Below, piece by piece: positions 35,229 to 45,835 of a stretch of 64,000 nucleotides of DNA; position 1 is the stretch's first letter, and each line of letters opens with the position of its first letter. A program made the position numbers and the translations under genes. The notes under the pieces are model-generated. The model did no database searches, was not told the origin of the DNA, and saw nothing but the letters and a program-made list of their open reading frames with translations. Origin of the DNA: Elephas maximus indicus (taxonomy: Eukaryota > Chordata > Mammalia > Proboscidea > Elephantidae); contig NC_064826.1 in NCBI RefSeq assembly GCF_024166365.1, positions 20,980,001-21,044,000 on the forward strand. Direction: 5' to 3'.

Positions 35229-35239
35229 CTTTTTTTTCC

Positions 35240-35690
35240 AAAATAAAAATAGCTTCTTAAAAATTACAAATATAATGCTTCTTGTAGAGAAAATGCATGT
35301 AACACAGAGAAGTAGAAAGGAGAAACTGTCAATCCCCCCCCACCCCAAAATCCCGTTACTCCGAGGTAATCACTGCAGACGTTTTGGTGCTCTGCCTCCA
35401 GATGGCTCTATGTTTATGGAAAACGTAACAAGGGAGAAAATTGTAATCATCCGAATCTAAGAGGACAAGACCTGTATTCCTCTGTGTGTAGTGTTTACAT
35501 GTAATTTCTTTCCTTTTCACGGGAGGGCAAGGTACACATATGCATGGTAAATAATTCAAACAGTAAAAGTGTGTAATACTATAAATGATTAGCTTTCTCC
35601 CATTCCTCATCTACAGCACCTTTCCCCAAAGGAAATCACCATTACTAGTATTTTGTGTATCTTTCTAGAGAATTCTTTGTTTAACATTGT
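35240..35690 (-). repeat. L1 3' UTR fragments, antisense
   Basis: Two blocks resemble inverted L1M 3' UTRs: about 35330-35400 ('ggtaatcactgcagacgttt') and 35545-35690 ('aataattcaaacagtaaaag', 'aatcaccattactagtattt'). Subfamilies are not resolved. Confidence 0.5.
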
Positions 35691-36047
35691 ATTCCTTTGA
35701 AAGAACATTTAAAAATTTTTTTTTATTTTATAAATTAATATATAGAAAAATTGATGTTTTTCTTTTTAATGAATTTTAACACCTGTAACCACCTCTGCAA
35801 TCAGGATACGGAACAATTACATCGTCCAAAAGAAACTTTCTCATGCTATCCCTTTGTAGGCGCACTCTCTCCCCAGCCCATATCTCTGGAAAGCACCGAT
35901 CTGTTGTTCAGCACAGTATTAATTTCCTAGGGCTGCATAAGAAAATACCACAAATGGGGTGGCTTATAAGAACAAAAATTTATTGTCCCACTTCTGGGTG
36001 TCAAAATCAATGTGTGGGCCAGGCTGTGCTAACTCTGGGGTCTCTAG

Positions 36048-36247
36048 AAAAAAAAACCCCAAACCCATTGCTGTCGTGTCGGTTCCTACTCATAGTGACC
36101 CTATAAGGCAGACTAGAACTGCGCCATAGAGTTTCCAAGGAGCACCTGGTGTATTTGAACTGCCAACCTTTTGGCTAGCAGCTATAGCCCTTAACCACTA
36201 CCCAACCCATTGCCGTAATTAACAACTACACCACCAGAGTTTCCAGT
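36048..36247 (-). repeat. AfroSINE, antisense
   Basis: 'cattgctgtcgtgtcggttc' to 'actacaccaccagagtttcc', flanked by a perfect GTCTCTAG duplication (36040-36047, 36248-36255). Its head region has a partial local duplication ('ttaaccactacccaacccat'). Confidence 0.9.
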
Positions 36248-36450
36248 GTCTCTAGGGGAAGATCATTTCTTGTCTCTCCGAGCTTCTGGTAGTCCCAGGT
36301 GCACTTGTAGAAGCACCTTCGCATAGCTGGCTGCTTCTCTCTGTATCTCTTCTCTTTTTTAAGGACACTGCTCAGACTGGATTAGGACCACCCTACTCTG
36401 GTATCACCTCATGTTAACTGATAACATTTCGAAGACGCTATTTCCAAAGA

Positions 36451-36661
36451 AAGGTGCCCTAGTGGTACAGTGGTTAAAGCGCTTGGCTTCCAACCTAAAG
36501 TCAGCACTTTGTACACACTGAGTCACTCCACAGGAGTAAGATGTGTCAGTCTGCTTCCATAAAGATTTACAGTGTTGGAAACCTTATGGGACAGTTCTAC
36601 TCTATCCTGTGGGATCACTATGAGTAAGAATTGACTTGACTACAATGAGTTTTCGCTTTGG
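36451..36661 (+). repeat. AfroSINE, long subtype
   Basis: 'ggtgccctagtggtacagtg', middle 'gtctgcttccataaagattt', tail 'gttttcgctttggt'. Flanks 'atttccaaagaaa' and 'atttccagagaaa' are a slightly diverged duplication. Confidence 0.9.
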
Positions 36662-37288
36662 TATTTCCAGAGAAAGTCGTGGTCACAGGTACCAGAGGTT
36701 AGGAATTAAATGTATCTTTTGGGGGGACACAATTCAATCCATAACAAGCACTACTGTTTTGCCTTCTTGAAGATGTCATAAAATGGAATCACATAATATG
36801 TAACCTTTTGATACTGGCTTTTCTCATGCAGCATAATGCCTTTGAGAATCATCCATATGGATAGTTCCTTCCTTTCTGTGCTGAGTAGTATTCCAATCAT
36901 TGTTAGACTGCACCACTGTTTGTTTATATATTTGCCCCCTGGAGAACATCTGAGTTTTTTCCGGTTTGGGGCAATTATGAATAGAGTTGCTATGAACATT
37001 TGTGTACAGGTTTTTGTGTGAACATAATTTTCTATTTCTCTGAAGTCAGTACCTAACAATGGGATTGCTGGGTAATGTGGTGAGTATATATTTAACATTA
37101 TAAACTGCCAAATTGTTTTCCAGATTAGCTGTACCATTTTACATTCTTACCAGTAGTGAATGAGAGTCCCAGTTGCTCCGCATGCTCACCAGCACTTGGT
37201 ATTGACAGTGTTTTTATTTTAGCCATTGCGTGAAGTGTGTAGTGGTATCTGATCCTGGTTTTAATTTCTATTTTCCTAATGGTTAACA

Positions 37289-37488
37289 GGAGTCCCTGGG
37301 TGGTACAAATGTTAACATGCTGCTTACCAAAAGATTGGGAGTTCAGGTCCACACAGAGGAGCCTCAGAAGAAAAGCCTGGTGATCTACTTTCAAAAAATC
37401 AGCCATGAAAAGCCCTATGGAGCCCAGTTCTACTCTGACATACATGGGATTACCATAAGTTGGAGTCAACTCCTTTGCAACTGGTTTT
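37289..37488 (+). repeat. AfroSINE subtype in L1
   Basis: 'ggagtccctgggtggtacaa', 'ttgggagttcaggtcc', 'cctcagaagaaaagcctggt', tail 'ttgcaactggttttta'. L1 flanks 'atggttaac' and 'atggctaatg'. Confidence 0.85.
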
Positions 37489-38040
37489 TAATGGCTAATG
37501 ATATTTAACATCTTTTCATGTGCTTATTTGCCTTCTATATAGTCTCTGGTGAATTGTCTGTTTGAGTCTTTTGCTCATTTTTATATTGGGTTGCTTGTCT
37601 TTTTCCTCTGAATTTTGAGAGTTCTTTACATATTCTTGATGCATGTTCTTTGTTGTATATGTGACTGGCAAATGTTTTTTGTGGCTGTAGGCTGTAGTCT
37701 CTAATTGTGATGAAGTCTGGAAGAAAGATTTTAATTCAGGTTTGGGTAAAACCAGTAGCCCTTCTAATGCCCAAGGAAGGATCAGAGGTTATAGATATTC
37801 ACGATGCTGGCTTCTATAGCTATACTGCCCTCCAGGATTGCAAATGATACCCCTTTCCCCACAACCCTGACAACATAGATATTGTAAATCTTTTCCAATA
37901 TAATAGTTAAAAAGTCCTATTTCATTGCTTCTTTTATTGGCATTTTATTGATGACTAGTGAGGCGTAACACCGTTTTATATGTTTATTCGTCATTTGTGT
38001 TTCTTTAATAGCCCGTTTATGCTTTTTGTAAGAGCTGCTT

Positions 38041-39060
38041 ATTAAACATGAGACAAGTCATAGATAATTCTAGTAGGCATGTTATTGATTCTTCGAGTGG
38101 GAAGAAGCAGAGCCACAGAAAACAAATACCATTGGATAGTACCAATGTGGCTAATATTTATCTTTGAATCCAGAAGCTGTGGTGCAATGAGCAGAATTGT
38201 CTTGAAGTGGCCCTGGAAGCTCAGTCAGGGTTGCCTGGATAATGAGCCTATGGGGACAGGGCCACCTCCTGGTAGGAGGAGTTGCACAGAGCTCAGCTTC
38301 CACGGGATGGGAATTGACTGCATTCCCACAGCCCCCAGGCCTCCAATCCTTGGGGAGCTAGAGTTCGGATAGCTCCTCTGAACAGCTGGCACTCCACGCC
38401 CAGATGGCCAGCACCCAAGCAGCCCACGGGTTCCCCCACTCGCAAGGCTGCTTTCTTATATTTGCTCCATAAAAAGGTAGAACAGAGGGGTGCAATGGCC
38501 CTTCAGCGGGACACAGACTCATCCTGTGGATCCAGCAGAGCATCCTGGCCCTGGCCCACCCCTCTGTGGGCAAGAGAAGGATGGGGATCCTGCCTTCTCC
38601 TTGCTTGTTGGACCAGCCTTGTAAGATGTCCGTTTCCCTAATCAAGCCTAATCTTTAGTCCATGCTGAGTGGAACACATAGGTGATGATCAGGAAAGGCC
38701 TATGCGAATGAGCACCACCTAAGCCATTCCTCCGTCTCTATTATTGTTATATTATTGTTGGCCTGGGGACTAGGAGGATCCTCCAAACAGAGAAGTCCCT
38801 GGAGGATACATAAGAGTTGACTCTCTAAACCTTTTCTTAGATTAAGCCAAGGAGGTCTACTCAGCTTTAGCTGAATTTAGATAACAAAGTCTTCTTTTGA
38901 CCAACTCCTAAGGACTCCTTTTTTATCTTGGAAAAAAAATGTTATTTTTATATTAGAATGAAAATGACTATATCTTGGAGTAGATGATATAATTTGCATA
39001 AAGTTTCCAGATAAAACATAACACTTTAAAATTCATTCATGTTATCATAGACTGTGTAAA
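38041..39060. other. non-coding, no recognised feature
   Basis: About 1 kb, apparently unique. Open frames at 38079-38372 (+) and 38358-38645 (-) have no recognisable domain. Confidence 0.5.
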
Positions 39061-39243
39061 AAACCAAAAACCAAATCTGTTGCCATTGAGTGGATTCTGA
39101 CTCATAGTGGATTCCAACTCATAGCGACCCTATAGGACAGAGTAGAACTCCCCCATAGAGTTTCCAAGGAGCACCTGGTGGACTCGAACTGCTGACCTTT
39201 TGGTTAGCAACTGAACTCTTAACCACTGCGCCACCAGGGTTTC
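39061..39243 (-). repeat. AfroSINE with short internal duplication
   Basis: Inverted copy. The 3' unit is partly doubled ('ggattctgactcatagtgg' then 'attccaactcatagcgacc'). Flanks ATAGACTGTGTA and ATAGGCTGTATA are a diverged target duplication. Confidence 0.9.
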
Positions 39244-39297
39244 TATAGGCTGTATACAACTCCTCAAAATGTTCCCACTCCTGAGAATATCTTCAGT

Positions 39298-39453
39298 AAA
39301 CCCGTTGCCGTCGAGTTGATTCCTACTCATAGCGACCCTATAGGTCAGAGTAGAACTGCCTCATAGAGTTTCCAAGGAGCGCCTCGTGGAGTTGAACTGC
39401 TGACCTTTTGGTTAGCAGCTGTAGCATTTAACCACTATGCCACCAGGGTTTCA
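39298..39453 (-). repeat. AfroSINE, antisense
   Basis: 'aaacccgttgccgtcgagtt' to 'ctatgccaccagggtttc', flanked by CTTCAGTA on both sides. Confidence 0.92.
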
Positions 39454-39985
39454 CCTTCAGTAGAAAGTTTAAAAAGCACTCATTTCAAGACAAGTAGAAT
39501 AAAAGGAGGTGGCAGAGATGCTGACTGTAGCCACGCAATATTTAATCAAGATGGAAGAGGCTTTGCCTTAGATGCCACAGGCCTGTCGGAGAGGGGAATG
39601 AAATAGCAGGGATACCCATGGGAAGAGCTCTGGCAGGGCTCAGTGATGGACAAAGAAAAACATGAAAGAGTTCAAGATCACTTGGGTATTTGAATCCAGG
39701 CACATGGAAAGAGCTGTATTATCAGTGGTAACAGGAATGTGGAAACAGATCATGTGGAAAACAGTGAACTTGGTACTTGCTGTTTATTTTTAGTTTCACA
39801 GAAATTGTAAGTGGAATTGTCCTAGAGGGAAGGCTCAGTGTACACACAGGATTGAGGAGAGGGCAAGAGGTCAAGCCTAAAGATTGGGGTGAAGAGTAGA
39901 AAAATTAGCCTGAGCTGTCCGAGCAGAGAATTCACCTGAGAGAGAAGGTGTAGACCGGTGCACTCTGAGGGAATAAGCAAATAGA
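39454..39985. other. non-coding, no recognised feature
   Basis: About 530 bases with nothing recognised. Confidence 0.45.
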
Positions 39986-39986
39986 C

Positions 39987-40075
39987 CACCAAGTGTCTGT
40001 CAGTTTGTCGTACTGTGGTGGCTTGCTTATTGATGTGATACAGGAAGCTTTGCGACTAGTATTTCAAATACAATG
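39987..40075 (+). repeat. RTE LINE 5' end fragment
   Basis: 'accaagtgtctgtcagtttg' and 'tcgtactgtggtggcttg' match, in sense orientation, the RTE 5' terminus seen inverted at 31230-31287. It is an isolated 5' piece, which is unusual because LINE copies normally keep the 3' end. Confidence 0.65.
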
Positions 40076-40163
40076 AGTAAATACTATAAATAAAGATACA
40101 GACTCACATAACCCAAGGGCTAACCTAACAAAGCCTATTCCTTAAGCCGTGTCAGCTGGCATA

Positions 40164-40530
40164 CAGGTAGTCCCCAGGTTACAAACATCCAACTTACATA
40201 CAACCTGTGGTTACGAACCAACACCCCGTAAAGCCTATTATGTTAAAAATCCCAGGTACATACAATGGTTTGTAATAACGAATGGGAGCTACCTTGCGAT
40301 GCACATCAAAATATTATTATTACTGTATTATTATATTAAAGATGTTTCAGTGTATCTGGAAGTGTTACTTTAATGCTTTTTATGCATAGAAATGTACACT
40401 ATAAACTAAGATACAAACATATGATTAACTGACGCTAGATATGAACCATACCTAACTGTCCCAACTTATATAAAAATCAACTTAAAGACAGATTTAGGAA
40501 TGGGACTTGCTTGTAATTTGGGGACTGCCG
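40164..40530. mobile_element. TIR DNA transposon, non-autonomous
   Basis: Left end CAGGTAGTCCCCAGGTTAC and right end 'gtaatttggggactgccg' are inverted repeats of each other. The element is about 367 bases and AT-rich inside with no transposase frame. A TA precedes the left end, as for Tc1/mariner or Tigger types; the right-hand TA is degraded. The family is not named. Confidence 0.7.
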
Positions 40531-40620
40531 CATTAGAATTCATCCTAAATCCTGGAATGTGGAAGGAGATGACCTGGAAAGGCCCATGTGAAGGACAGAA
40601 ATACCCTAAGTCTCAGGGTC

Positions 40621-41051
40621 TGTCATGGGTTGATTTGTGTGTACCCCAGAAAAGATACGTTCAAGATCCCCACACCTGTGAGCGTGAACTTATTTGGAAA
40701 TAGCATCTTTATAGATGTAATTAGCTAAGTTAATATAAGGTCATGCTGGAGTAGGGTGGGCCCTAATCCTACATGACTGGTGTCCTTATAAGAAGAGACA
40801 GACACACGGAAGGTGGCTATGTGACAAGAGAAGCAGAGATTGGAATGATGCTGCTACAAGCCAAGGAATGCCTGGGGCCACCAGATGATGGAAGAGGCAA
40901 GGAAGGGTCCTCTTTTAGAGGTTTCAAAGAGAGCGTGGCCTTGCTGACACTTTGATTTCAGACTTCTAGTCTCTTGAACTATGAGAAAATAAATTTCTGT
41001 TCTCGTAAACCACCCAGTTTGTGGTACTTTGTTACATCAGCCCTAGGAAAC
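40621..41051 (+). repeat. MLT1-like MaLR LTR
   Basis: It begins TGTCATGG with 'cttatttggaaatagcatct', 'gggtgggccctaatcctaca', 'gactggtgtccttataagaa', 'gaaaataaatttctgttctc' and ends near 'catcagccctaggaaacaaa'. Typical MLT1 order. Confidence 0.85.
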
Positions 41052-41097
41052 AAATATAAGGTCCATCCCTACAAGGCCTCAGAGGTCCTGGAAAAAT

Positions 41098-41282
41098 GGC
41101 CCAAAGCAGAGGTCCTCACAGTGAAGGCCTGGACCTGCAGCATCGGCGTCACTCTCAGGCGCACCCCAAAGCTAGTGAATCTGAAACTCGGTAGGGGGGT
41201 GGGGTGGGGCTCAGCAACCTGTGTTTTCACAAGCCTTCTAGGTGATGGTAATACACGCTCTAGCTTGAGAATCTCTGGCCTA
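41098..41282 (+). repeat. MER5A-type hAT DNA transposon
   Basis: 'cagaggtcctcacagtgaag', 'cctggacctgcagcatcggc', 'tgtgttttcacaagccttct' and 'gcttgagaatctctgg' follow MER5A end to end. Confidence 0.8.
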
Positions 41283-41635
41283 GAGCACTGTGGGAGCCCT
41301 GGAAGGTTTCTATCTCCCCTCTGCTCTATCCTGGGTGTTTCATTCCTCTCTTGCTACAGACAAGCTTTCTGCACTTCCTATCCTCCCCCAGACCTCCACA
41401 ATAGTCTTCAGGGTAGAAAACGACCACCAGCCGCTCCCAAGTTTAAATCTCTCTCAGAACACTAGCCAAATTGAGACTAGAATCCAATCCCAGTTGCAAA
41501 TCCTGGGGGAGGAACTCAGGTGGCCCACTTTGTGTCCTCAAGTTTGCTCTCATTCTAACTTTTGAATGAAGGAAGACTGGGGTAGGGAAGGACTAGTTTC
41601 CAGAAAAGGAATGGTAAGGCAGAAAAAACAATGAG
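41283..41635. other. non-coding, no recognised feature
   Basis: About 350 bases with nothing recognised. Confidence 0.4.
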
Positions 41636-42290
41636 TATCTTAGTTCCTTTGTGCTGCTGGAACACAAATGCCACAAATGTTGTTGTTGTTGTTAGGTGCC
41701 CTTGAGTCGGTTCCGACTCAGCATCCCTATGCAAAACAGAACGAAACACTGTTCCATCCTGTGCCGTCCTCACAATTGTTGTTATGCCTGAGCCCATTGT
41801 TGCAGCCACTGTGTCAGTCCATCATGCTGAGAGTCTTCCTCGTTTTAACTGACCCTCCACTTTACTAAGTATGATATCTTTTTCCAGGGACTGATCCCTC
41901 TTGATAATATGTCCAAAGTATGTGAGACATAGTCTCACCATGCTTACTTCTAAGGACCGTTCCAAGACAGATTTGTTCATTCTGCTGGTAGTCCATAGTA
42001 TACTCAATATTCTTTGTCAACACCACAATTCAAAGGTGTTAATTCTTCTTCCTCTTCCTTATTGTTCATCCAGCTTTCACATGCATATGAGGCAATTGAA
42101 AACACAAAGGCTTGGGTCAGGTGCATCTTAGTCTTCATAGTCCTTGCTTTTTAACATTTTAAAGAGGTCTTTTGCAGTAGATTTGCCCAATGCAATAAGT
42201 TGTTTGATTTCTTGACTGTTGCTTCCAGAGGTGTTGATTGTGGATACAAGCAAAATGAAATCCTTAACAACTTCAATCTTTTCTCCATTT

Positions 42291-42374
42291 ATCATGATGT
42301 TGCTTATTTGTCCAGTTTATCAGGACGTTGCTTATTTGTCCAGTTTATCACGATATTGCTTATTGGTCCATTTG
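42291..42374. repeat. 28-base tandem triplication
   Basis: Three successive 28-base units, each starting ATCA and containing 'ttgcttatt', at 42291-42318, 42319-42346 and 42347-42374. The first two are nearly identical, the third more diverged. Other RTE copies have this segment once. Confidence 0.88.
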
Positions 42375-42635
42375 TGAGGATTTTTTTTTTTTCTTTGTGT
42401 TTAGGTGTAACCCACACTGAAGTCTGTAGTCTTTGATCTTCATCGGTAAGTGCTTGAAGTCCTCTTCAGTTTCAGCAAGCAAAGTTGTGTCATCTGCATA
42501 ATGAATGTTGTTAGTCTTCTCCCATCCTGATGCCGTATTCTTCTTCATGTAGTCCAGCTTCTTGGATTATTTGCTCAGCAGACAGATTGAATAAGTATGA
42601 TGAAAAGATACAACCCTAACGCACACCTCTCCTGA

Positions 42636-43147
42636 TGGTCTTAGTCATCTAGTGCCGCTATAACAGAAATACCACAGGTGGATGGCTTTAACAAAGAGAG
42701 ACTTATTTTCTCATAGCCTGGTAGCTTAGAAGTCCAAAGTCAGGGTGCCAGCTCCAGGGGAAGGCTTTCTTTCTCTGTTGGCTCTGGAAGAAGGTCCTTC
42801 TCATCAATCTTCCCCTGGTCTAGGAGCTTCTCCGCACAGGAACCCTGGGTTCAAAGAACACGTTCTGCTCCTAGCACTGCTTTCTTGGTGGTATGGGTCC
42901 CTCTGTCTCTCTGCTCACTTCTCTCTTTTGTATCTGAAAAGAGATTGGCTTAAGACCCTACCTAATCTTGTAGATCTCATCAGTATAACTGCCACTAATC
43001 CGTCTCATTAACATCTCAGTGATAGTATTTACAACACACAGGGAAATCACATCAGATGGCAAAATGGTCAATAATTATACAATACTAAGAGTCATGACCT
43101 AGCCATGTTGACAGGCATTTTGAGGGGATACAATTCAGTCCATGACA
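42636..43147 (-). repeat. afrotherian MaLR-like LTR inside RTE
   Basis: 'gtcttagtcatctagtgccg' to 'cagtccatgaca', about 510 bases. Left CTGAT and right CTGAC agree at 4 of 5 bases. It closely resembles the copy at 9572-10080. Confidence 0.88.
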
Positions 43148-44612
43148 CTGACTCTAAACCATGCAGTATTCCCTTGTTCTGTTCAAATGACTGCCTCTTT
43201 ATCTGTGTACATGTTCCTCACGAGCACAGTTAAGTGTCCTGGAATTCTCATTCTTTGCAATGTTATCCATAATTTGTTATGATCCACACAGTCAAATACT
43301 TTTCCAAAGTCAATAAAACACAGGTAAACATTTTTCTGGTATTTTCTGTTTCAGCCAGGATCCATGTGACATCAACAATGATATCCCTCATTCCACGTCC
43401 TCTTCTGAATCCAGGTAGAATTTCCGGCAGTTTCCTGTCAATGTACTTCTGCAACCTCTTTGGAATGATTCTCAGCCATATTTACTTGCATGTGATACTA
43501 ATGATATTGTTCAATAATTTCCACATTCTGTTGGATCACCTTTCTTTGGAATAGGCATAAATATGATCTCTTCCAGTCAGCTGGCCAGGTAGCTGTCTTC
43601 CAAATTTCTTGGCATAGATGAATGAGTACTTCCAGCACTGCATATGTTTGTTGAAACATCTCAGTTGGTATTCCAACAATTTCTGGAGCCTTGTGTTTTC
43701 GTCAATGCCTTCAGTGCAGGTTGGACTTCTTCCTTCAATACCACTGGTTCCTGATCATATGCTGCCTCCTGAAATGGTTGAATGTCGACCAATTTTTTTT
43801 GGTGTAGTGACTTTGGGTATTCATTCTATCTTCTTTTGATGCTTCCTGCATCTTTTAATATTTTCCTGTGGAATCCTTCAACATTGCAACTCGAGGCTTG
43901 AATTTTTTCTTCAGTTCTTTCAGCTTGAGAAATGCCAAGCATGTTCTTCCCTTTTGGTTTCTAACTCCAGGTCTTTGCACATGTCATTATAGTATTTTGT
44001 CTTCTCGAGCCGCCCTTTGAAATCTTCTATTCAGCTCTTTTACTTCATCATTCTTTCCATTTGCTTTAGCTACTTGACATTCAAAAGCAAGTTTCAGAGT
44101 CACTTCTGACATCCGTTTTGCTCTTCTCTTTCTTTCCTGTCTTTTTAATTATCTCTTGCTTTCTTCATGTGTGATGTCCTTGATGTCATTCCACAACTCG
44201 TCTGGTCTTCGGTCATACCACAGGTGGGTGGTTTAAAGAACAGAAATTTATTTTCTCACAGTTCTGGAGGCTAAATTCCAAATCAGAATCTCAGCCATGT
44301 CAAATCCTTCTGTGAGCCTCTGTCCTAGTTTCTAGTGTCTGCTGGTGATCCTTGGTTCCTTGTCTTGTAGATGATCCTCACATATCTTCTGTCTTCTGTG
44401 TGTGTGTCTGTGTCTATTCTGCTCTTTTTATAACCCAAAAGTGATTAGATTTAGGACCCACCATAATGATCACAATTAACATAACAAAGAAAATCCTGTT
44501 TCCAAATAGGATTACATCCACACGTATAGGAGTTAGGATTGCAATGCATATTTGGGGGAGTGGTGAGGAGACACAATCATAGAATCCCTCCTGAGAGACA
44601 ATAGAAGAAAAT

Positions 44613-44729
44613 CTAGGGTGACCAACCATCCTGCTTTGCCTGGGACTGTCCTGGTTTCAGCACTAAAAGTCGCACATCCTGGGAGCCCCTCTCAGGCCTG
44701 AGCAAACAAGTTTGGTTGGTCACTCTAGG
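44613..44729. mobile_element. palindromic MITE
   Basis: About 117 bases with terminal inverted repeats: CTAGGGTGACCAACCA at the left, TGGTTGGTCACTCTAG at the right (one mismatch). The interior is also partly self-complementary ('gcctgggactg', 'aggcctgagcaaac'). No coding capacity. It resembles small mammalian DNA-transposon derivatives, family not named. Confidence 0.75.
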
Positions 44730-44872
44730 ACTGAATCAGGGGAGGCTTTTACTCTTGGAGAGGGCACAAAAGTAAGAGAAAGAGTTGGTGAGATCCTCAA
44801 CCGGGGCGTTTGGAAATGTTTGATGCGTGACCAAGCTGTGCTGTTGCCGTTCCTGCAGTTCTTGGGCCATTG

Positions 44873-45075
44873 TTGTTAGTTACCCTCGAGTCAATTCCAA
44901 CTCATGGTGACCTCATGTATGCAGAGTAGAACTGCTCCATTTGGTTTTCAAGAATATAATCTTTTTGGAAGCAAATCACCATGCCTCTCTGACATCACCT
45001 CTGGGTGGGTTTTAAATGGCCAATCTTTCAGTTAATAGTCCAGTACTTAACCATTTGTATCACCCAGGGACTCCT
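44873..45075 (-). repeat. AfroSINE, long subtype, antisense
   Basis: 'ttgttgttagttaccctcga' to 'tttgtatcacccagggactc'. It is followed by a short local repeat ('tatccctgggtgtag'). Confidence 0.85.
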
Positions 45076-45111
45076 ATCCCTGGGTGTAGACCTACTCAAG
45101 GAAGAATTTTA

Positions 45112-45515
45112 AAAAACCATTGCTATCGAGTCAATTCTGACTCATAGCAACCCTATAGGGGAGGGTAGAAACCATAGGACTTCCAAAGTTGTATATCTTT
45201 GTATTATGCATGGTAAAGTAGAGGGTCAATGAGAAAAGAGAAAGACCTTCAACAAGATGGATTGACATAATGGCTGCAACCATGAGCTCAAACAAAGCAA
45301 CAATTGTAAGGATGGCACAGGACAGAGCTGAGTTTCCTTTTGTTGTACATAGGATTGCTATGAGTAGGAAGCGACTCGAAGGCACCTAACAAGAACAACA
45401 ACATATCTTTATGGAAGCAGACTGCCACATCTTTCTCCCTTGGAGCAGCTGGTGGGTTTGAACTGACAACCTTTTGGTTAGCAGCCGAGTGCTTTAACCA
45501 CTGCACCACCAGAGC
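45112..45515 (-). repeat. AfroSINE split by an RTE fragment
   Basis: The inverted SINE runs 45112-45195 and resumes at 45399-45515 ('gaagcagactgccacatctt' to 'actgcaccaccagagctc'). TATCTTT on both sides of the RTE piece marks the insertion. Confidence 0.88.
45205..45398 (+). mobile_element. RTE 3' fragment inside AfroSINE
   Basis: 'atgcatggtaaagtagaggg' to 'ggcacctaacaagaacaaca', only ~195 bases of RTE 3' end, in the opposite orientation to its host SINE. Confidence 0.88.
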
Positions 45516-45566
45516 TCTTTAAAAGGAAGAATTGCCCTGCTCTAATTGTCAGTAGCCAGTAGGAAA

Positions 45567-45626
45567 CCCTGGTGGCATAATGGTTAAGAACTATGACTGC
45601 TAATCAGAAGGTCTGTAGTGCCCCTG
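45567..45626 (+). repeat. AfroSINE head fragment
   Basis: 'ggaaaccctggtggcataat' followed by 'tgctaatcagaaggtctgta', then it breaks off. The 3' part is missing. Confidence 0.8.
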
Positions 45627-45644
45627 CAGAGAACCTCTGCTGTA

Positions 45645-45835
45645 ACAAAATAAAGTGCGGCTACCAGCCAGTTGCAAGTTAGAATCACCTGGGAGCTTTA
45701 AACAAGTGCCTAGGTTGGAGCCCCAGCCCAGGCCTCAGGGTTTATTGGTCCAGGGAAGCACTAGGCATTAGTATTTTTTTTAAGCGCATCTCCTGCCCTC
45801 TGCCCCCGCAGGTGATTTGAATGTGCAGTCAACTT
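45645..45835 (+). repeat. MER5-like hAT DNA transposon
   Basis: 'ttagaatcacctgggagctt', 'ggcctcagggttta' and 'gcaggtgatttgaatgtgca' recall MER5 or a related hAT-Charlie element. Subfamily uncertain. Confidence 0.55.

Larger units (their letters stand above)
35915..36746 (-). repeat. MLT1-like LTR in L1, split by two SINEs
   Basis: It runs from 'agtattaatttcctagggct' to 'ttcaatccataaca' with a perfect 5-base duplication AGCAC (35910-35914, 36747-36751). SINEs at 36048-36247 and 36451-36661 interrupt it. Removing them leaves about 420 bases, a normal MLT1 length. Confidence 0.85.
35741..38040 (-). repeat. L1 remnant, antisense, split by LTR and SINE
   Basis: Inverted 3' UTR at 35741-35914 ('taacacctgtaaccacctct') resumes after the LTR at 36752 ('gaatcacataatatgtaacc') and runs to 38040 through inverted ORF2 ('gggattgctgggtaatgtgg', 'ttaacatcttttcatgtgct'). 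A SINE at 37289-37488 also interrupts it. Confidence 0.82.
41679..44213 (-). mobile_element. RTE LINE, antisense, split by LTR
   Basis: RTE pieces at 41679-42635 and 43148-44213 total about 2.0 kb. Inverted tail '(gtt)n aggtgcccttgagtcgg' at left; inverted reverse transcriptase sequence to the right ('cttcttcatgtagtccagct', 'gtttgttgaaacatctcagt'). It is 5'-truncated and full of stops. A 28-base unit is triplicated at 42291-42374. Confidence 0.9.
41636..44585 (-). repeat. MLT1-like LTR split by RTE
   Basis: The outer LTR is present as 41636-41678 and 44215-44585. The break is marked by 'atgccacaaa' on the left and 'ataccacagg' on the right, a probable 10-base duplication. An antisense RTE fills it and that RTE holds a further LTR. 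Confidence 0.85.

Noticed and set aside
42291-42374. CRISPR-like array of short repeats
   Set aside because: Three adjacent 28-base units without spacers, in a mammalian LINE. It is a simple tandem duplication.
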